A stretch of DNA of 64,000 nucleotides, taken from positions 1 to 64,000 of the forward strand of contig CADBCZ010000008.1 in NCBI GenBank assembly GCA_902793335.1, given 5' to 3'. Made by a program: the position numbers and the translations under genes. Below the pieces are notes generated by a model that was given only the letters and a program-made list of their open reading frames with translations, ran no database searches and was not told the origin of the DNA. The DNA comes from an uncultured Lachnospiraceae bacterium. Its GTDB lineage: Bacteria > Bacillota > Clostridia > Lachnospirales > Lachnospiraceae. Below are positions 29,101 to 36,995 of this stretch, in pieces (positions within the stretch are counted from its first letter, which is position 1; each line of letters begins with the position of its first letter).

Positions 29101-30042
29101 CGAAAAGGCCTTTAACAGACTTTGAATCTGTTTTTTGTATTTATCTCTACCGGCCTTAATGGCATCTGCAATTTCATAATCAAAAACATCCGATTTTTTT
29201 GCTCTTCCTAAAGTAGCGAATTTGACACCTGTCAGATCATACAACTGACTATATGTCTTCGCAGAGATTATATCATCCACTAATCCGACATCCGACAAAA
29301 GAGTCTTTTCATAATGCAACGGACCATTTTCTCCTCTCGTCTTGTCGATAAAACCAATTATCGTATCACGAATCTCCTCTGCGTTTTTATGTATCTCATC
29401 AATATATGCTACAGTATACGGACACGCCATCAGATCATCTTCACTTCTGATTTTCAGATTATCCTTTGCCTGTTGAAACCACTTTTCAGGAAAGGGATAA
29501 CTCTCTGAAAGCTGGTGTATTTTCAAAATATATTCTTCTATATTTTTATCATTTTTATCAGCTGAAAAAGCTTCAGAAAAATCAGTAAAATCCTTATTTT
29601 TTTCATAGAATTGATCCATAACTTTGGATAAAACCTCTTCTTTAATCAGCTCTAAATCTGTCTCCTCAGCAACCTGTGTCTTTGGATCAATCGAGATAAC
29701 ATGAAAATATTCTTTAAGAACCTTATAGCAAAAACTGTCTATGGTCAAAATATTAGCATCACCAACAAGATTGAGTTGTTCTATATATCTCTCATTATCA
29801 GGTTCTTCATCAATTTTCTTTTCAATTGCTAATGTTATTTTCTCCTTCATCTGACTTGCCGCAGCCTTGGTAAATGTCACAACAAGTAATTCATCAATGC
29901 TAATCGGTGACGATTCATCAAATATCATCTCTATAATTCTCTCTACCAGAACAGCCGTCTTTCCCGATCCTGCAGCAGCAGAGACCAAGAGATTGCCGTC
30001 CCTATAATCAATTACCTGTTGTTGCTGTTTTGTCCAATCCAT
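26149..30042 (-). CDS. addA: ATP-dependent helicase/nuclease subunit A (AddA)
   Basis: AddA is the helicase and one of two nuclease subunits of AddAB, which processes double-strand breaks for RecA loading. The 1297-residue protein has the UvrD-like Q motif and Walker A SAAAGSGKTAVL (residues 21-32), helicase motifs such as IDEYQDSNYLQ and IMSIHRSKGLEFPVVFV, and a C-terminal RecB-type nuclease motif VLIDYKTD near residue 1240. The ATG at 30042 follows GGGAGG at seven bases; the frame is open 14 codons further, into the end of addB, without support. It starts 28 bases after addB, the usual order. Confidence 0.96.
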   Translation of the reverse strand: MDWTKQQQQVIDYRDGNLLVSAAAGSGKTAVLVERIIEMIFDESSPISIDELLVVTFTKAAASQMKEKITLAIEKKIDEEPDNERYIEQLNLVGDANILTIDSFCYKVLKEYFHVISIDPKTQVAEETDLELIKEEVLSKVMDQFYEKNKDFTDFSEAFSADKNDKNIEEYILKIHQLSESYPFPEKWFQQAKDNLKIRSEDDLMACPYTVAYIDEIHKNAEEIRDTIIGFIDKTRGENGPLHYEKTLLSDVGLVDDIISAKTYSQLYDLTGVKFATLGRAKKSDVFDYEIADAIKAGRDKYKKQIQSLLKAFSVPVFTLIEQAKKKEKMLCAFVDAAYEFSKQFLDKKISSGYVGFNDVEHFALQILCDGTDDDGHPVPSKVGRELSDKFCEILIDEYQDSNYLQEYILQCVSRVPYGENNIFMVGDVKQSIYGFRMARPDLFTHKYETYEEYDESDDDKDISGQLKKEEEGYSGRSRKILLNNNFRSRSNVLDFINYIFYQIMDSSIGGIDYTEKEALSAGRNYPEYEFDNVEVLIGESKDNSMILSSENSEQNEHLDDEYIDVSGLELEAGIVADRICSLVGLKGDSPHLITDDKTGEQRAVNFSDIVILFRAPKSYQAVFSEVLMKMNIPVKLQNENGYFDLVEIRSLITFLKMLDNPYNDVECAAFLRGYFGKLNSNELAVVTLMKREAEKREDKHYYLFKYLLIAMADKERFMNDFRNTFTVEKKVDSGMAGVNNPEIIYDKCNKAISILTEFITQINSLSVSELIMKIYYDTGFYYYVQSMPEGSERSRNLSLFCDEAIRYERKGQRSLFGFLRFVKRISEKNITLGGDASSEITENVVRIMSIHRSKGLEFPVVFVSGLGKEFNRMDIKSPIILHSDYYVGTKYVDPVKRCGNDSFDRAAMASMMRLENVAEELRIFYVALTRAKEKLILTTVVPDITKLIDRMRDVALTDKTRIGYGTLSRSNSYLDFLIAALMRNQVFHDEMGRVRLRTDKNGNTISAKYDVKKYISSPSFLLEVKVFYYGDMISAQIESGSDRMLLREELLSDMINAPDGKYESLEKNISWKYSDIELSRQKSKLSVTEIKRLYQNEQDEEIKENVSGFSYYDNSYKEILPKFISADRALDSAGKGTWFHKAMELINIEKIDSMEKVEDELDRLYEEGKLIEETKSFITAEKIYRFADSNLGKRMAVASRNNKLYKERKFVVGFPVKENAPDVVVQGIIDAYFEENGSIVLIDYKTDKVKEGQEDRLKERYRSQIEYYKKTLEKITGMEVVQSYLYSFALNKEIEM

Positions 30043-30070
30043 ATCAATGCCTCCCGATATTATAATGACA

Positions 30071-33000
30071 TTATGCTTCCTCACCCATTATCAGTTTTCT
30101 TGCTTCCTCTTTTGTCAGGTTCGAACCGATTCCGTATTGATTTCCACCCAGTCCGGCTTCAAATCTGCATACACTTCTGTAATCACAATAGTTACACGGG
30201 GATGACAGTTCCCCTTTTTGCGGTTTCATTTCAATATTACCACTAATAATACTGTCACCCAGTTCAATCATCTTCTCCCTGGTATATCTTGATATCGCCA
30301 TAAGCTCCTGTTCGGAAACAGTGTGTGAATTAACAGAAGACAAATTTCCATCTTTGTTAAATGAAACAGGCACTGCAACACCTGTCTTATGATCTAACAC
30401 CTGCAGACAGTCTTCATCCTCGTTAACAAGACCCTTCATTCTTGCTTTTTTAATCCGTTCCGCTTCTACATCTTCATCCGAAACACCTTCAACAATCTTA
30501 TCTGCTAATTGAAAATAATACATTCCGGTTGGTATTATCCGTTTTGAAGGATATTTTTTTTTGAGCAACTCAAGCATTACACTCATATATACCGTCAACT
30601 GGAGCTGTTTTCCTTCTGTTATTTTAACATAATCTATATCCTTGTCTCCGGATTTGTAATCAATTATCTTAACGTAAACCTCGTTCTCTGTTTCTTTGAT
30701 ATCCACTCTGTCTATAAAGCCCTTAAGCCCCATAAGAACATCATTTTTAAGGCTCATATTTATATAAGACAATTCATCTTCAGGAGAAAACTCCTTTTCA
30801 AAATATTCCGGCATCATATCACCCGACTCTAATTGTCTTACGAGATTTCTAACACTTCTCTTGGCAATTCTATTGATAACTCGTTTGATATGTTTCATTC
30901 TGTAACTGCTGTCAAATATTGTTTGATCTATATCATCAGCAGCCCTGTCAACATATAGTTCAACTTTCTCATTAATATATTCATCACTCACCGGAAGCTT
31001 GATGTCGTTTTCTTTGATTTCCTTAAAGAAATCTTCCATAACAGCATGAAGTATTGTTCCTATATGATTATTTTCAACAGTATATTCATCAGGCTTCTTT
31101 AACTTCAATCCGTATTGTAAGAAAAATTGATATTCACATGCAGCATATTTTTCAAGTCTTGATACACTGTGAATCATATTGTTTCCATATAGTTTTTTTG
31201 AAACTGCCTCATTAAGCACTCCAGGTTGGTTCATATACATATAGCCGTCAAGCATGCCGGAAACTCTGTTCTCATCAGTAGTTGAAAGTATTTTATACAA
31301 AGATGAATCATCAAAATTGTCTGTTGAAAAATCCTGTGCCAGTTCAAATATCATATCTTCTCTAGAAGATGGTAAAATATCATTCTTTATGTCAATTGAA
31401 CGAATAATATTCTTTTGCGGAAACATCTTCATTATCATTTTGACAAAAAATGATACATTTAATGCCCCGCCTTTGCGATCACTCTTTCTGTAAGAGACGC
31501 AAAGTATTTCAGAGGTTTGATTCATCTGCATGTATAGATAAAACTGTTGAATATAATAAGCTGCACTTTTATCAGGAGCCAGAATAATATCATGTTCTTT
31601 AAAACTTATCCTGTCACGATCCGTCAGTATACCGTTATTGCCTGTGGGTTTCGGTAACACACCTTCGTTAGCACCAACCAAAAATAGCACTTTCACATTA
31701 TGTAATCTTGTACGTTCAATATCCCCTATAACAACCTGATCAAGAGTAGACGGTATGATTCCCAGGCTGATATCAGATACACCCGCAAATAAAACATCAC
31801 CAAACGTCTTTCTTGAGATAATATCATTGCCCAAAATATCCTTTGTCTTATCAAGAACCGAGATAAATTTGCCATACGCCTGTCTGTAAGCCATTTCTTT
31901 TCTATTATTGCCGTTTTTCTCGTATTCCGACGCTTTGTACCAAAGTTTCTCTCCCAATTTATTAGTTGAAATGTAGCTGTATAAGGATAATATATATTCA
32001 GATGCCATACCCTCTTTCTTACTAAATACTTCTACCAGCCCACTGATTGAATCCATGAACTTCCGTCTTATATCATTGATAACTCCAAGATTTTTCATAT
32101 TACCCTTAAACGGTTTACTCCACCACGAATAACCATGCACTCCGTATTTCATTGCATAATTTTCAAGGATAAATACATCCTCATTTTTTACATCTGTAAA
32201 GCCTGTTTTCAAAAAGGAAAAAACACTGTCAAACGAAAAATCTTTCTCAAAAAGATCAATTACGGCATTAACTATATCTGCAACAATATTTCGCATAAGT
32301 TTCTCATTCGAATCAGTAAAATACGGAATTTCCATTTGCTCCATCGTGCGTTTCCATATCTCTATATTATCATCGATATCTCCAGTGATAACTGCAATAT
32401 CTCTGTAAGAATATCCTTTATCCATCACAAGATTCCTGATCATTCTGCCTACACATATAATCTCATCATTAATATCATCACACTCCATAATATTAACCGC
32501 AGATAAATTTGTAGCAGAGGATTTATAATTGTTCTCAGATACATATTCTTTTATAGGATATCTGAAAATACTCTGTTCTAAATGTAATAATTCATCATTG
32601 CCTTTCAATCTGTAATTATCTTCAAATGCAACGTGCGAAAGCACCTTCACGCCATTTTTCTGAGCCAGCTCAGTCAAATGTAGCTGTGTTTCTTTTCCCA
32701 TGCAGAATAAGCCATTTTGGTATGAATTATCCAGCAATATTTTTTCATCCATAATTATAGAAAAATACAAATCAGAGCAGACTTTCATCATTCGTTCTAT
32801 AACCTTATACTGTACCGGAGTAAAGCCTGTAAACCCGTCAAAATACACCTCTGCACCCTGTAACAGCTTTGATTCCTCAAGGTTATCCGCGAGTAATGAC
32901 AGCAGCTGTTCTGCTGTCATGAAAGAACTCCCCATTGCCTCTTCGAAATATTGATATATCACTCTTAAGTCGTTTATCTTATAATATAGACTATGTGTAT

Positions 33001-33442
33001 CCGACATGCTTTCAATCATCTTATTAAGCATATCCGCAGTAACCCCATACTGATAAAACTCTGATATAATTGATTTCACCTCGTCAACAAATCCCTGCTT
33101 GTCAATCATATTCTTATAGTATGACAGTTCTTCTGCATGCTCCTTCAACACCTTCATAACCATCATGCTTTTTCCGTAATCATCTAATATATCTCCGGTA
33201 TAAACATTTCCTTTATCAAAAACCTGAAATGCCAGTCTGGAAAAACTAAGTATGGATATATCCATAGTTCCTCCCTTAGGATGTCTTAAAACCATATCCT
33301 GTTCAGCAATCATATTAGACTGCTCTGGCAATATATATATTATAGGTCCATGATCTTTTCTCATGGATTTTGCTATCATGTTCTCATATATGTAGCCTGT
33401 CTTGCCTGTTCCGCAAGTTCCAACAATAAATTGAACAGCCAT
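30071..33442 (-). CDS. addB: ATP-dependent helicase/deoxyribonuclease subunit B (AddB)
   Basis: AddB holds the second nuclease domain and recognises Chi in AddAB complexes. The 1123-residue protein has a Walker-like loop GTCGTGKT at residues 8-15, in which the usual GRAGSGKT wording is altered. The nuclease motif IIDYKSGDKD lies near 925. Cysteines that fit the iron-sulphur cluster occur in YAACEYQFFL near 768 and in CNYCDYRSVC near 1082-1091. GAGGAG precedes the ATG. It appears to be the first gene of the addB-addA-queF-folC transcript. Confidence 0.95.
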   Translation of the reverse strand: MAVQFIVGTCGTGKTGYIYENMIAKSMRKDHGPIIYILPEQSNMIAEQDMVLRHPKGGTMDISILSFSRLAFQVFDKGNVYTGDILDDYGKSMMVMKVLKEHAEELSYYKNMIDKQGFVDEVKSIISEFYQYGVTADMLNKMIESMSDTHSLYYKINDLRVIYQYFEEAMGSSFMTAEQLLSLLADNLEESKLLQGAEVYFDGFTGFTPVQYKVIERMMKVCSDLYFSIIMDEKILLDNSYQNGLFCMGKETQLHLTELAQKNGVKVLSHVAFEDNYRLKGNDELLHLEQSIFRYPIKEYVSENNYKSSATNLSAVNIMECDDINDEIICVGRMIRNLVMDKGYSYRDIAVITGDIDDNIEIWKRTMEQMEIPYFTDSNEKLMRNIVADIVNAVIDLFEKDFSFDSVFSFLKTGFTDVKNEDVFILENYAMKYGVHGYSWWSKPFKGNMKNLGVINDIRRKFMDSISGLVEVFSKKEGMASEYILSLYSYISTNKLGEKLWYKASEYEKNGNNRKEMAYRQAYGKFISVLDKTKDILGNDIISRKTFGDVLFAGVSDISLGIIPSTLDQVVIGDIERTRLHNVKVLFLVGANEGVLPKPTGNNGILTDRDRISFKEHDIILAPDKSAAYYIQQFYLYMQMNQTSEILCVSYRKSDRKGGALNVSFFVKMIMKMFPQKNIIRSIDIKNDILPSSREDMIFELAQDFSTDNFDDSSLYKILSTTDENRVSGMLDGYMYMNQPGVLNEAVSKKLYGNNMIHSVSRLEKYAACEYQFFLQYGLKLKKPDEYTVENNHIGTILHAVMEDFFKEIKENDIKLPVSDEYINEKVELYVDRAADDIDQTIFDSSYRMKHIKRVINRIAKRSVRNLVRQLESGDMMPEYFEKEFSPEDELSYINMSLKNDVLMGLKGFIDRVDIKETENEVYVKIIDYKSGDKDIDYVKITEGKQLQLTVYMSVMLELLKKKYPSKRIIPTGMYYFQLADKIVEGVSDEDVEAERIKKARMKGLVNEDEDCLQVLDHKTGVAVPVSFNKDGNLSSVNSHTVSEQELMAISRYTREKMIELGDSIISGNIEMKPQKGELSSPCNYCDYRSVCRFEAGLGGNQYGIGSNLTKEEARKLIMGEEA

Positions 33443-33495
33443 AATTATTCTCCTCTTTCAAATCATTAAATATAATTACAATTTTATTAAATAAA

Positions 33496-33501
33496 AGTAT
33501 A
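33496..33501 (-). promoter_or_regulatory. Possible extended -10 of the addB promoter
   Basis: TATACT on the minus strand is preceded directly by TGG, an extended -10 arrangement, about 55 bases before the addB ATG. The nearest TTGACA is only 11 bases upstream, too close to be its -35 box. Confidence 0.3.
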
Positions 33502-33608
33502 CCACAACCACATGTCAAATTAGTGCAAAAAAATTATTTGAATAAAAAAGTTCTAAAATAAAATTTTCATGCATATCTTTATAGTAACAATTACCGGGAG
33601 GAAAACCA

Positions 33609-34043
33609 ATGGGCACTCAGACAAAAATCGTAGTTGTAAAAGGAAAAGAATTAATATATACAGCACTGTTTCTCATCCTTTTAATATTTTTAATAATTCT
33701 TATGGTCAACATGTTTGGCAGTAATAAAAAAACGGACACAAAAACAGCAGGAAAATATGTACCCGGGGTATATTCTTCAACTATAACTCTTGGGGAAAAC
33801 ACATTAAATGTTTCTGTAGCAGTAGACAAAGATACAATAAGCGGAGTAACGATAGAAAATCTAAACGAAACAGTTACAACAATGTATCCTCTTTTAGAAC
33901 CGGCATTAAACGAGATAAACAACCAGATATCTGTGGTAGACAATGTAGATGAAATATCCTACTCAAAAGAAAATCAATACACCTACATAATACTTAATCA
34001 GGCGATCAAAAATGCTTTGGAAAAAGCTGTAAGTCAAAATTAA
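33609..34043 (+). CDS. Small single-span membrane protein, function unknown
   Basis: The 144-residue protein has a basic N-terminus, one strong membrane helix (about residues 16-36, LFLILLIFLIILMVNMFGS) and an outside domain of about 100 residues beginning AGKYVPGVYSSTITLG. The domain has an FMN-binding-like flavour (short strands, GVTIENLNETVTTMYP), but the serine/threonine motif that carries covalent FMN is missing, so I do not call it that. GGGAGG is seven bases before the ATG. It is divergent from addB and monocistronic, followed by a strong terminator. Confidence 0.8.
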   Translation: MGTQTKIVVVKGKELIYTALFLILLIFLIILMVNMFGSNKKTDTKTAGKYVPGVYSSTITLGENTLNVSVAVDKDTISGVTIENLNETVTTMYPLLEPALNEINNQISVVDNVDEISYSKENQYTYIILNQAIKNALEKAVSQN

Positions 34044-34061
34044 ATACACTCTTAAAAAAAG

Positions 34062-34095
34062 TCCTCTGGTATTAGCTATTCACTATACCAGAGGA
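34062..34095. terminator. Bidirectional terminator
   Basis: TCCTCTGGTAT (34062-34072) pairs perfectly with ATACCAGAGGA (34085-34095), with an A-run before and a T-run after. It sits between the end of the small membrane protein gene and the end of the convergent beta-helix protein gene. Confidence 0.85.
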
Positions 34096-34102
34096 TTTTT
34101 AT

Positions 34103-34777
34103 CTAGTTATTGTCTTTGGAAACAATAGAATCTTTATTTTTATATATCGAATCTGAAGGAACAACTCCTCTTACCATACTTACCGGATATACATTGGAAT
34201 TCTTACAAACAACCGTTCCGGGATTCAATACAGAATTACATCCGATTTCTACATGATCTCCAAGCATTGCTCCAAATTTTTTGAGTTTAGTATCGATATC
34301 AAAATCACTGCCTTTGACATGTACCAAAGTCTTATCCGCCTTCACATTAGAAGTTATAGAGCCTGCACCCATATGCGAATAAAAGCCCAGGACAGAATCT
34401 CCAACATAATTGTAATGCGGTACCTGTACATGATTAAATAATATAACATTCTTAAGTTCGGTAGAATTCCCCACAACACAATCATTTCCCACCAGTGCAT
34501 TACCTCTTATGAAAGCTCCCGGTCTGACCTCCGTACGCTCACCTATAATACATGGTCCTGCAATATAATTGTTTGGATATATTTTGGCACTCCTGGCTAT
34601 CCAGACATTTTCACCATGTTCCTCATAAATGTCTCCTGGAAGAGTTTTTATCAATTCCAATATAAACTCTCCGATATGAGGTAGCACCTCCCATGGATAT
34701 GTGTACTTTTCAAGCAACGGTTTTGCTAATGATTCATCTAATGTATACAAATTACTTATTGTCACCAAATCTTTCAT
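34103..34777 (-). CDS. Left-handed beta-helix (hexapeptide repeat) protein, GlmU acetyltransferase-like
   Basis: The 224-residue soluble protein is mostly hexapeptide repeats (AKIYPNNYIAGPCIIGERTE, then IRGNALVGNDCVVG and later HVEIGCNSVLNPGTVV), the fold of acyltransferases and of the C-terminal half of GlmU. Related proteins are often labelled UDP-N-acetylglucosamine pyrophosphorylase, but the nucleotidyltransferase domain is absent, so only a transferase-like or binding role is supported. Three in-frame ATGs lie within ten bases; the last (34777) is eight bases from AAGGA. The first (34786) overlaps the topB stop. Coupling to topB translation is likely. Confidence 0.82.
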   Translation of the reverse strand: MKDLVTISNLYTLDESLAKPLLEKYTYPWEVLPHIGEFILELIKTLPGDIYEEHGENVWIARSAKIYPNNYIAGPCIIGERTEVRPGAFIRGNALVGNDCVVGNSTELKNVILFNHVQVPHYNYVGDSVLGFYSHMGAGSITSNVKADKTLVHVKGSDFDIDTKLKKFGAMLGDHVEIGCNSVLNPGTVVCKNSNVYPVSMVRGVVPSDSIYKNKDSIVSKDNN

Positions 34778-34782
34778 CATTA

Positions 34783-36807
34783 TCATCCTTCTTTCTTATT
34801 TGATTTTTTACTTTTCGTAGAATTTTCTTTTTTGTAAAATTGAGCAGCATAATCAAAATATGTTCTTAACTGATACTGATTGTTAAGTCCCTTTACAGCA
34901 TCAGTCCTTTTACTGATATAGTCTTCAAGTTTGACCATATATTCGTCCTCGCTAATAGACCCATCAGCTACATACGACAATCCCTTTTCCCAACTGGCTG
35001 TGAGTTCAGGATTGAGAAGTGATTTTATGGAAAAAGCCACAACATCATGAATCATCTCCCCCATCAATGTAGGTGTTATAATCTGAGTCTTCTTATTGAG
35101 ACTAAGATACTTGTTGGAAACAAGCTTTTTGATTATTTCAGCTCTTGTTGCAGAAGTACCTATACCGCTCCCCTTAATCTGTGCACGCAGTTCTTCATCT
35201 TCAATCAACTGACCGGCATTTTCCATCGCAAGTATAAGGGTTCCTGAACTATATCTCTTCGGTGGAGAAGTTTCTCCTTCCTTAATCTCAAATTTATCTA
35301 CAGTTAATTTCATACCTTTTTTGAGATTCATAAATGCTTCTACCATCTTTGGCGTATACTTTTCTTCATCCTCTTTGGGTTTACCAAAAGAATATACGGT
35401 TATCGGAAGATATCCCTGTTCCACCAACACCTTAAAACTTGAAAATAATTTTTCTCCTTTGCAATCGAGAGTCAGTGTAACTTTGTTATATGATGCAGGC
35501 GGATAAAAGATGCTTAAAAAACGTCTTACTATAATCTCATAGACTTTCTTTGCAGTCTCATTTAAACTTCCGTAAGCATTAAGTCCCTGTCCGGTAGGTA
35601 TTATCGCATAATGATCTGTAATCTGTTTATCGTTAACGTATCTTGTTTTTGCAATATTTTTATAGCTACCACTTTCCATTATCCATTCAGCATAATTCTT
35701 CATTGCAGGAATATTCTTTAGTCCCGATATATTTTTGTATATCTCTTTACTGACCGCTGTTGACAAAACTCTTGCATCGGTTCTTGGATAAGTAACCATC
35801 TTCTTTTCATACAATTCCTGTACTATCTGTAACGTCTGATCGGGACTAATCTTAAAAAGTCTTGAACAATCATTCTGCAGTTCAGCAAGGTTATAGAGAA
35901 GCGGAGGATTTTTATTTTCTTTTTTTCTTTCAACTTTATCTACAGTTAAAATTGCCTTTTCTTCACCTTCATAAAAATATTCAATGAGCTTCCTGGCATC
36001 CTCTTCTTTTTTGAATCCATTTTCCTTATATAGCAGCAAAGAATTATAATATCTGCTACCCTCAACAGCTTTCCATTCAGCCTCAAAACTTCCATCTTCA
36101 AGCTCTACATCAGCGACAATTCTATAGAATGATGACTTTACAAACTGGCGTATTTCCCTTTCACGTCTGACGATCATTCCCAAAACACATGTCATCACTC
36201 TTCCAACGGATATTACGCATCTGTCTTTGCCCAGATAGTTTTTAACAGCGTAACTGTACTTCAGACTCAACAATCGTGAAAAATTGATTCCCATCAGATA
36301 ATCTTCTTTTGCACGAAGATATGCTGATGCACAAATATTATCATATTCATGTAAATTTTTTGCTTCCCTGATTCCTCTTAAGATTTCCTCCTCTGTCTGA
36401 GAGTCAATCCACACTCTTTTCTTATCTTTCGTATCGGGAACCTCAGCCATTTGATCCACAAGACGATATATATATTCTCCCTCACGTCCGGAGTCGGTAC
36501 ATACATATATGCATCCAACATCCTCTCTGTTAAGGAGCCCCTTCACAATACCAAACTGTTTCGAAACACCATCAATCACTTCATATTTGTATTCCTTTGG
36601 CAAAAAAGGCAGTGTCTCCAAACTCCACTTTTTTAAAGCCTGATCATATACTTCCGGATAAGACATTGTAACCAGATGTCCTACACACCAGGTCACTATC
36701 GAATCGTCTGACTCTATATAACCATCTCTGCTTCCACCGTTAATTTTAAGGGCTTTTGCAAATTCTCTGGCTACACTTGGTTTTTCAGCTATGTATAGAT
36801 TTTTCAA
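34783..36807 (-). CDS. topB: DNA topoisomerase III TopB
   Basis: TopB is a type IA topoisomerase that decatenates and relaxes DNA. The 674-residue protein has the Toprim domain (YIAEKPSVAREFA at the N-terminus and VCTDSGREGEYIY), the active-site tyrosine Y340 in MVTYPRTDARVLS, and the expected domain order, with no zinc-finger tail. The start codon is TTG, with AAGG about eleven bases upstream. Although integrative elements often carry topB, the flanks here contain no relaxase, integrase or conjugation genes, so it looks like a chromosomal copy. Confidence 0.93.
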   Translation of the reverse strand: MKNLYIAEKPSVAREFAKALKINGGSRDGYIESDDSIVTWCVGHLVTMSYPEVYDQALKKWSLETLPFLPKEYKYEVIDGVSKQFGIVKGLLNREDVGCIYVCTDSGREGEYIYRLVDQMAEVPDTKDKKRVWIDSQTEEEILRGIREAKNLHEYDNICASAYLRAKEDYLMGINFSRLLSLKYSYAVKNYLGKDRCVISVGRVMTCVLGMIVRREREIRQFVKSSFYRIVADVELEDGSFEAEWKAVEGSRYYNSLLLYKENGFKKEEDARKLIEYFYEGEEKAILTVDKVERKKENKNPPLLYNLAELQNDCSRLFKISPDQTLQIVQELYEKKMVTYPRTDARVLSTAVSKEIYKNISGLKNIPAMKNYAEWIMESGSYKNIAKTRYVNDKQITDHYAIIPTGQGLNAYGSLNETAKKVYEIIVRRFLSIFYPPASYNKVTLTLDCKGEKLFSSFKVLVEQGYLPITVYSFGKPKEDEEKYTPKMVEAFMNLKKGMKLTVDKFEIKEGETSPPKRYSSGTLILAMENAGQLIEDEELRAQIKGSGIGTSATRAEIIKKLVSNKYLSLNKKTQIITPTLMGEMIHDVVAFSIKSLLNPELTASWEKGLSYVADGSISEDEYMVKLEDYISKRTDAVKGLNNQYQLRTYFDYAAQFYKKENSTKSKKSNKKEG

Positions 36808-36853
36808 ATTCGTACCAACCTTCTTACTTGTATTACCATTTTTCCATCAGACT

Positions 36854-36882
36854 ATTGTAACCAAATTTTAGATTTTTGTAAA
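36854..36882 (-). promoter_or_regulatory. topB promoter
   Basis: On the minus strand TTTACA (36877-36882) and TACAAT (36854-36859) are 17 bases apart, giving a leader of about 40 bases before the TTG start of topB. Confidence 0.55.
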
Positions 36883-36899
36883 CCTCAATTACTTGTCAT

Positions 36900-36928
36900 T
36901 TGATTGTTTTAAACATATATGGTATCAT
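36900..36928 (+). promoter_or_regulatory. Promoter of the BMP-domain protein gene
   Basis: TTGATT (36900-36905) and TATCAT (36923-36928) are 17 bases apart, in the 188-base gap shared with the divergent topB. Other overlapping matches exist in this AT-rich stretch. Confidence 0.4.
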
Positions 36929-36995
36929 TATAAACCATAATTTACATATAATAAGAATACTAATCCTATAAATATAAATAAACGAGGTAAATAAT

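Noticed and set aside
34783..36807. topB as a mark of an integrative conjugative element
   Set aside because: No integrase, relaxase, conjugation or attachment-site sequences are seen on either side.
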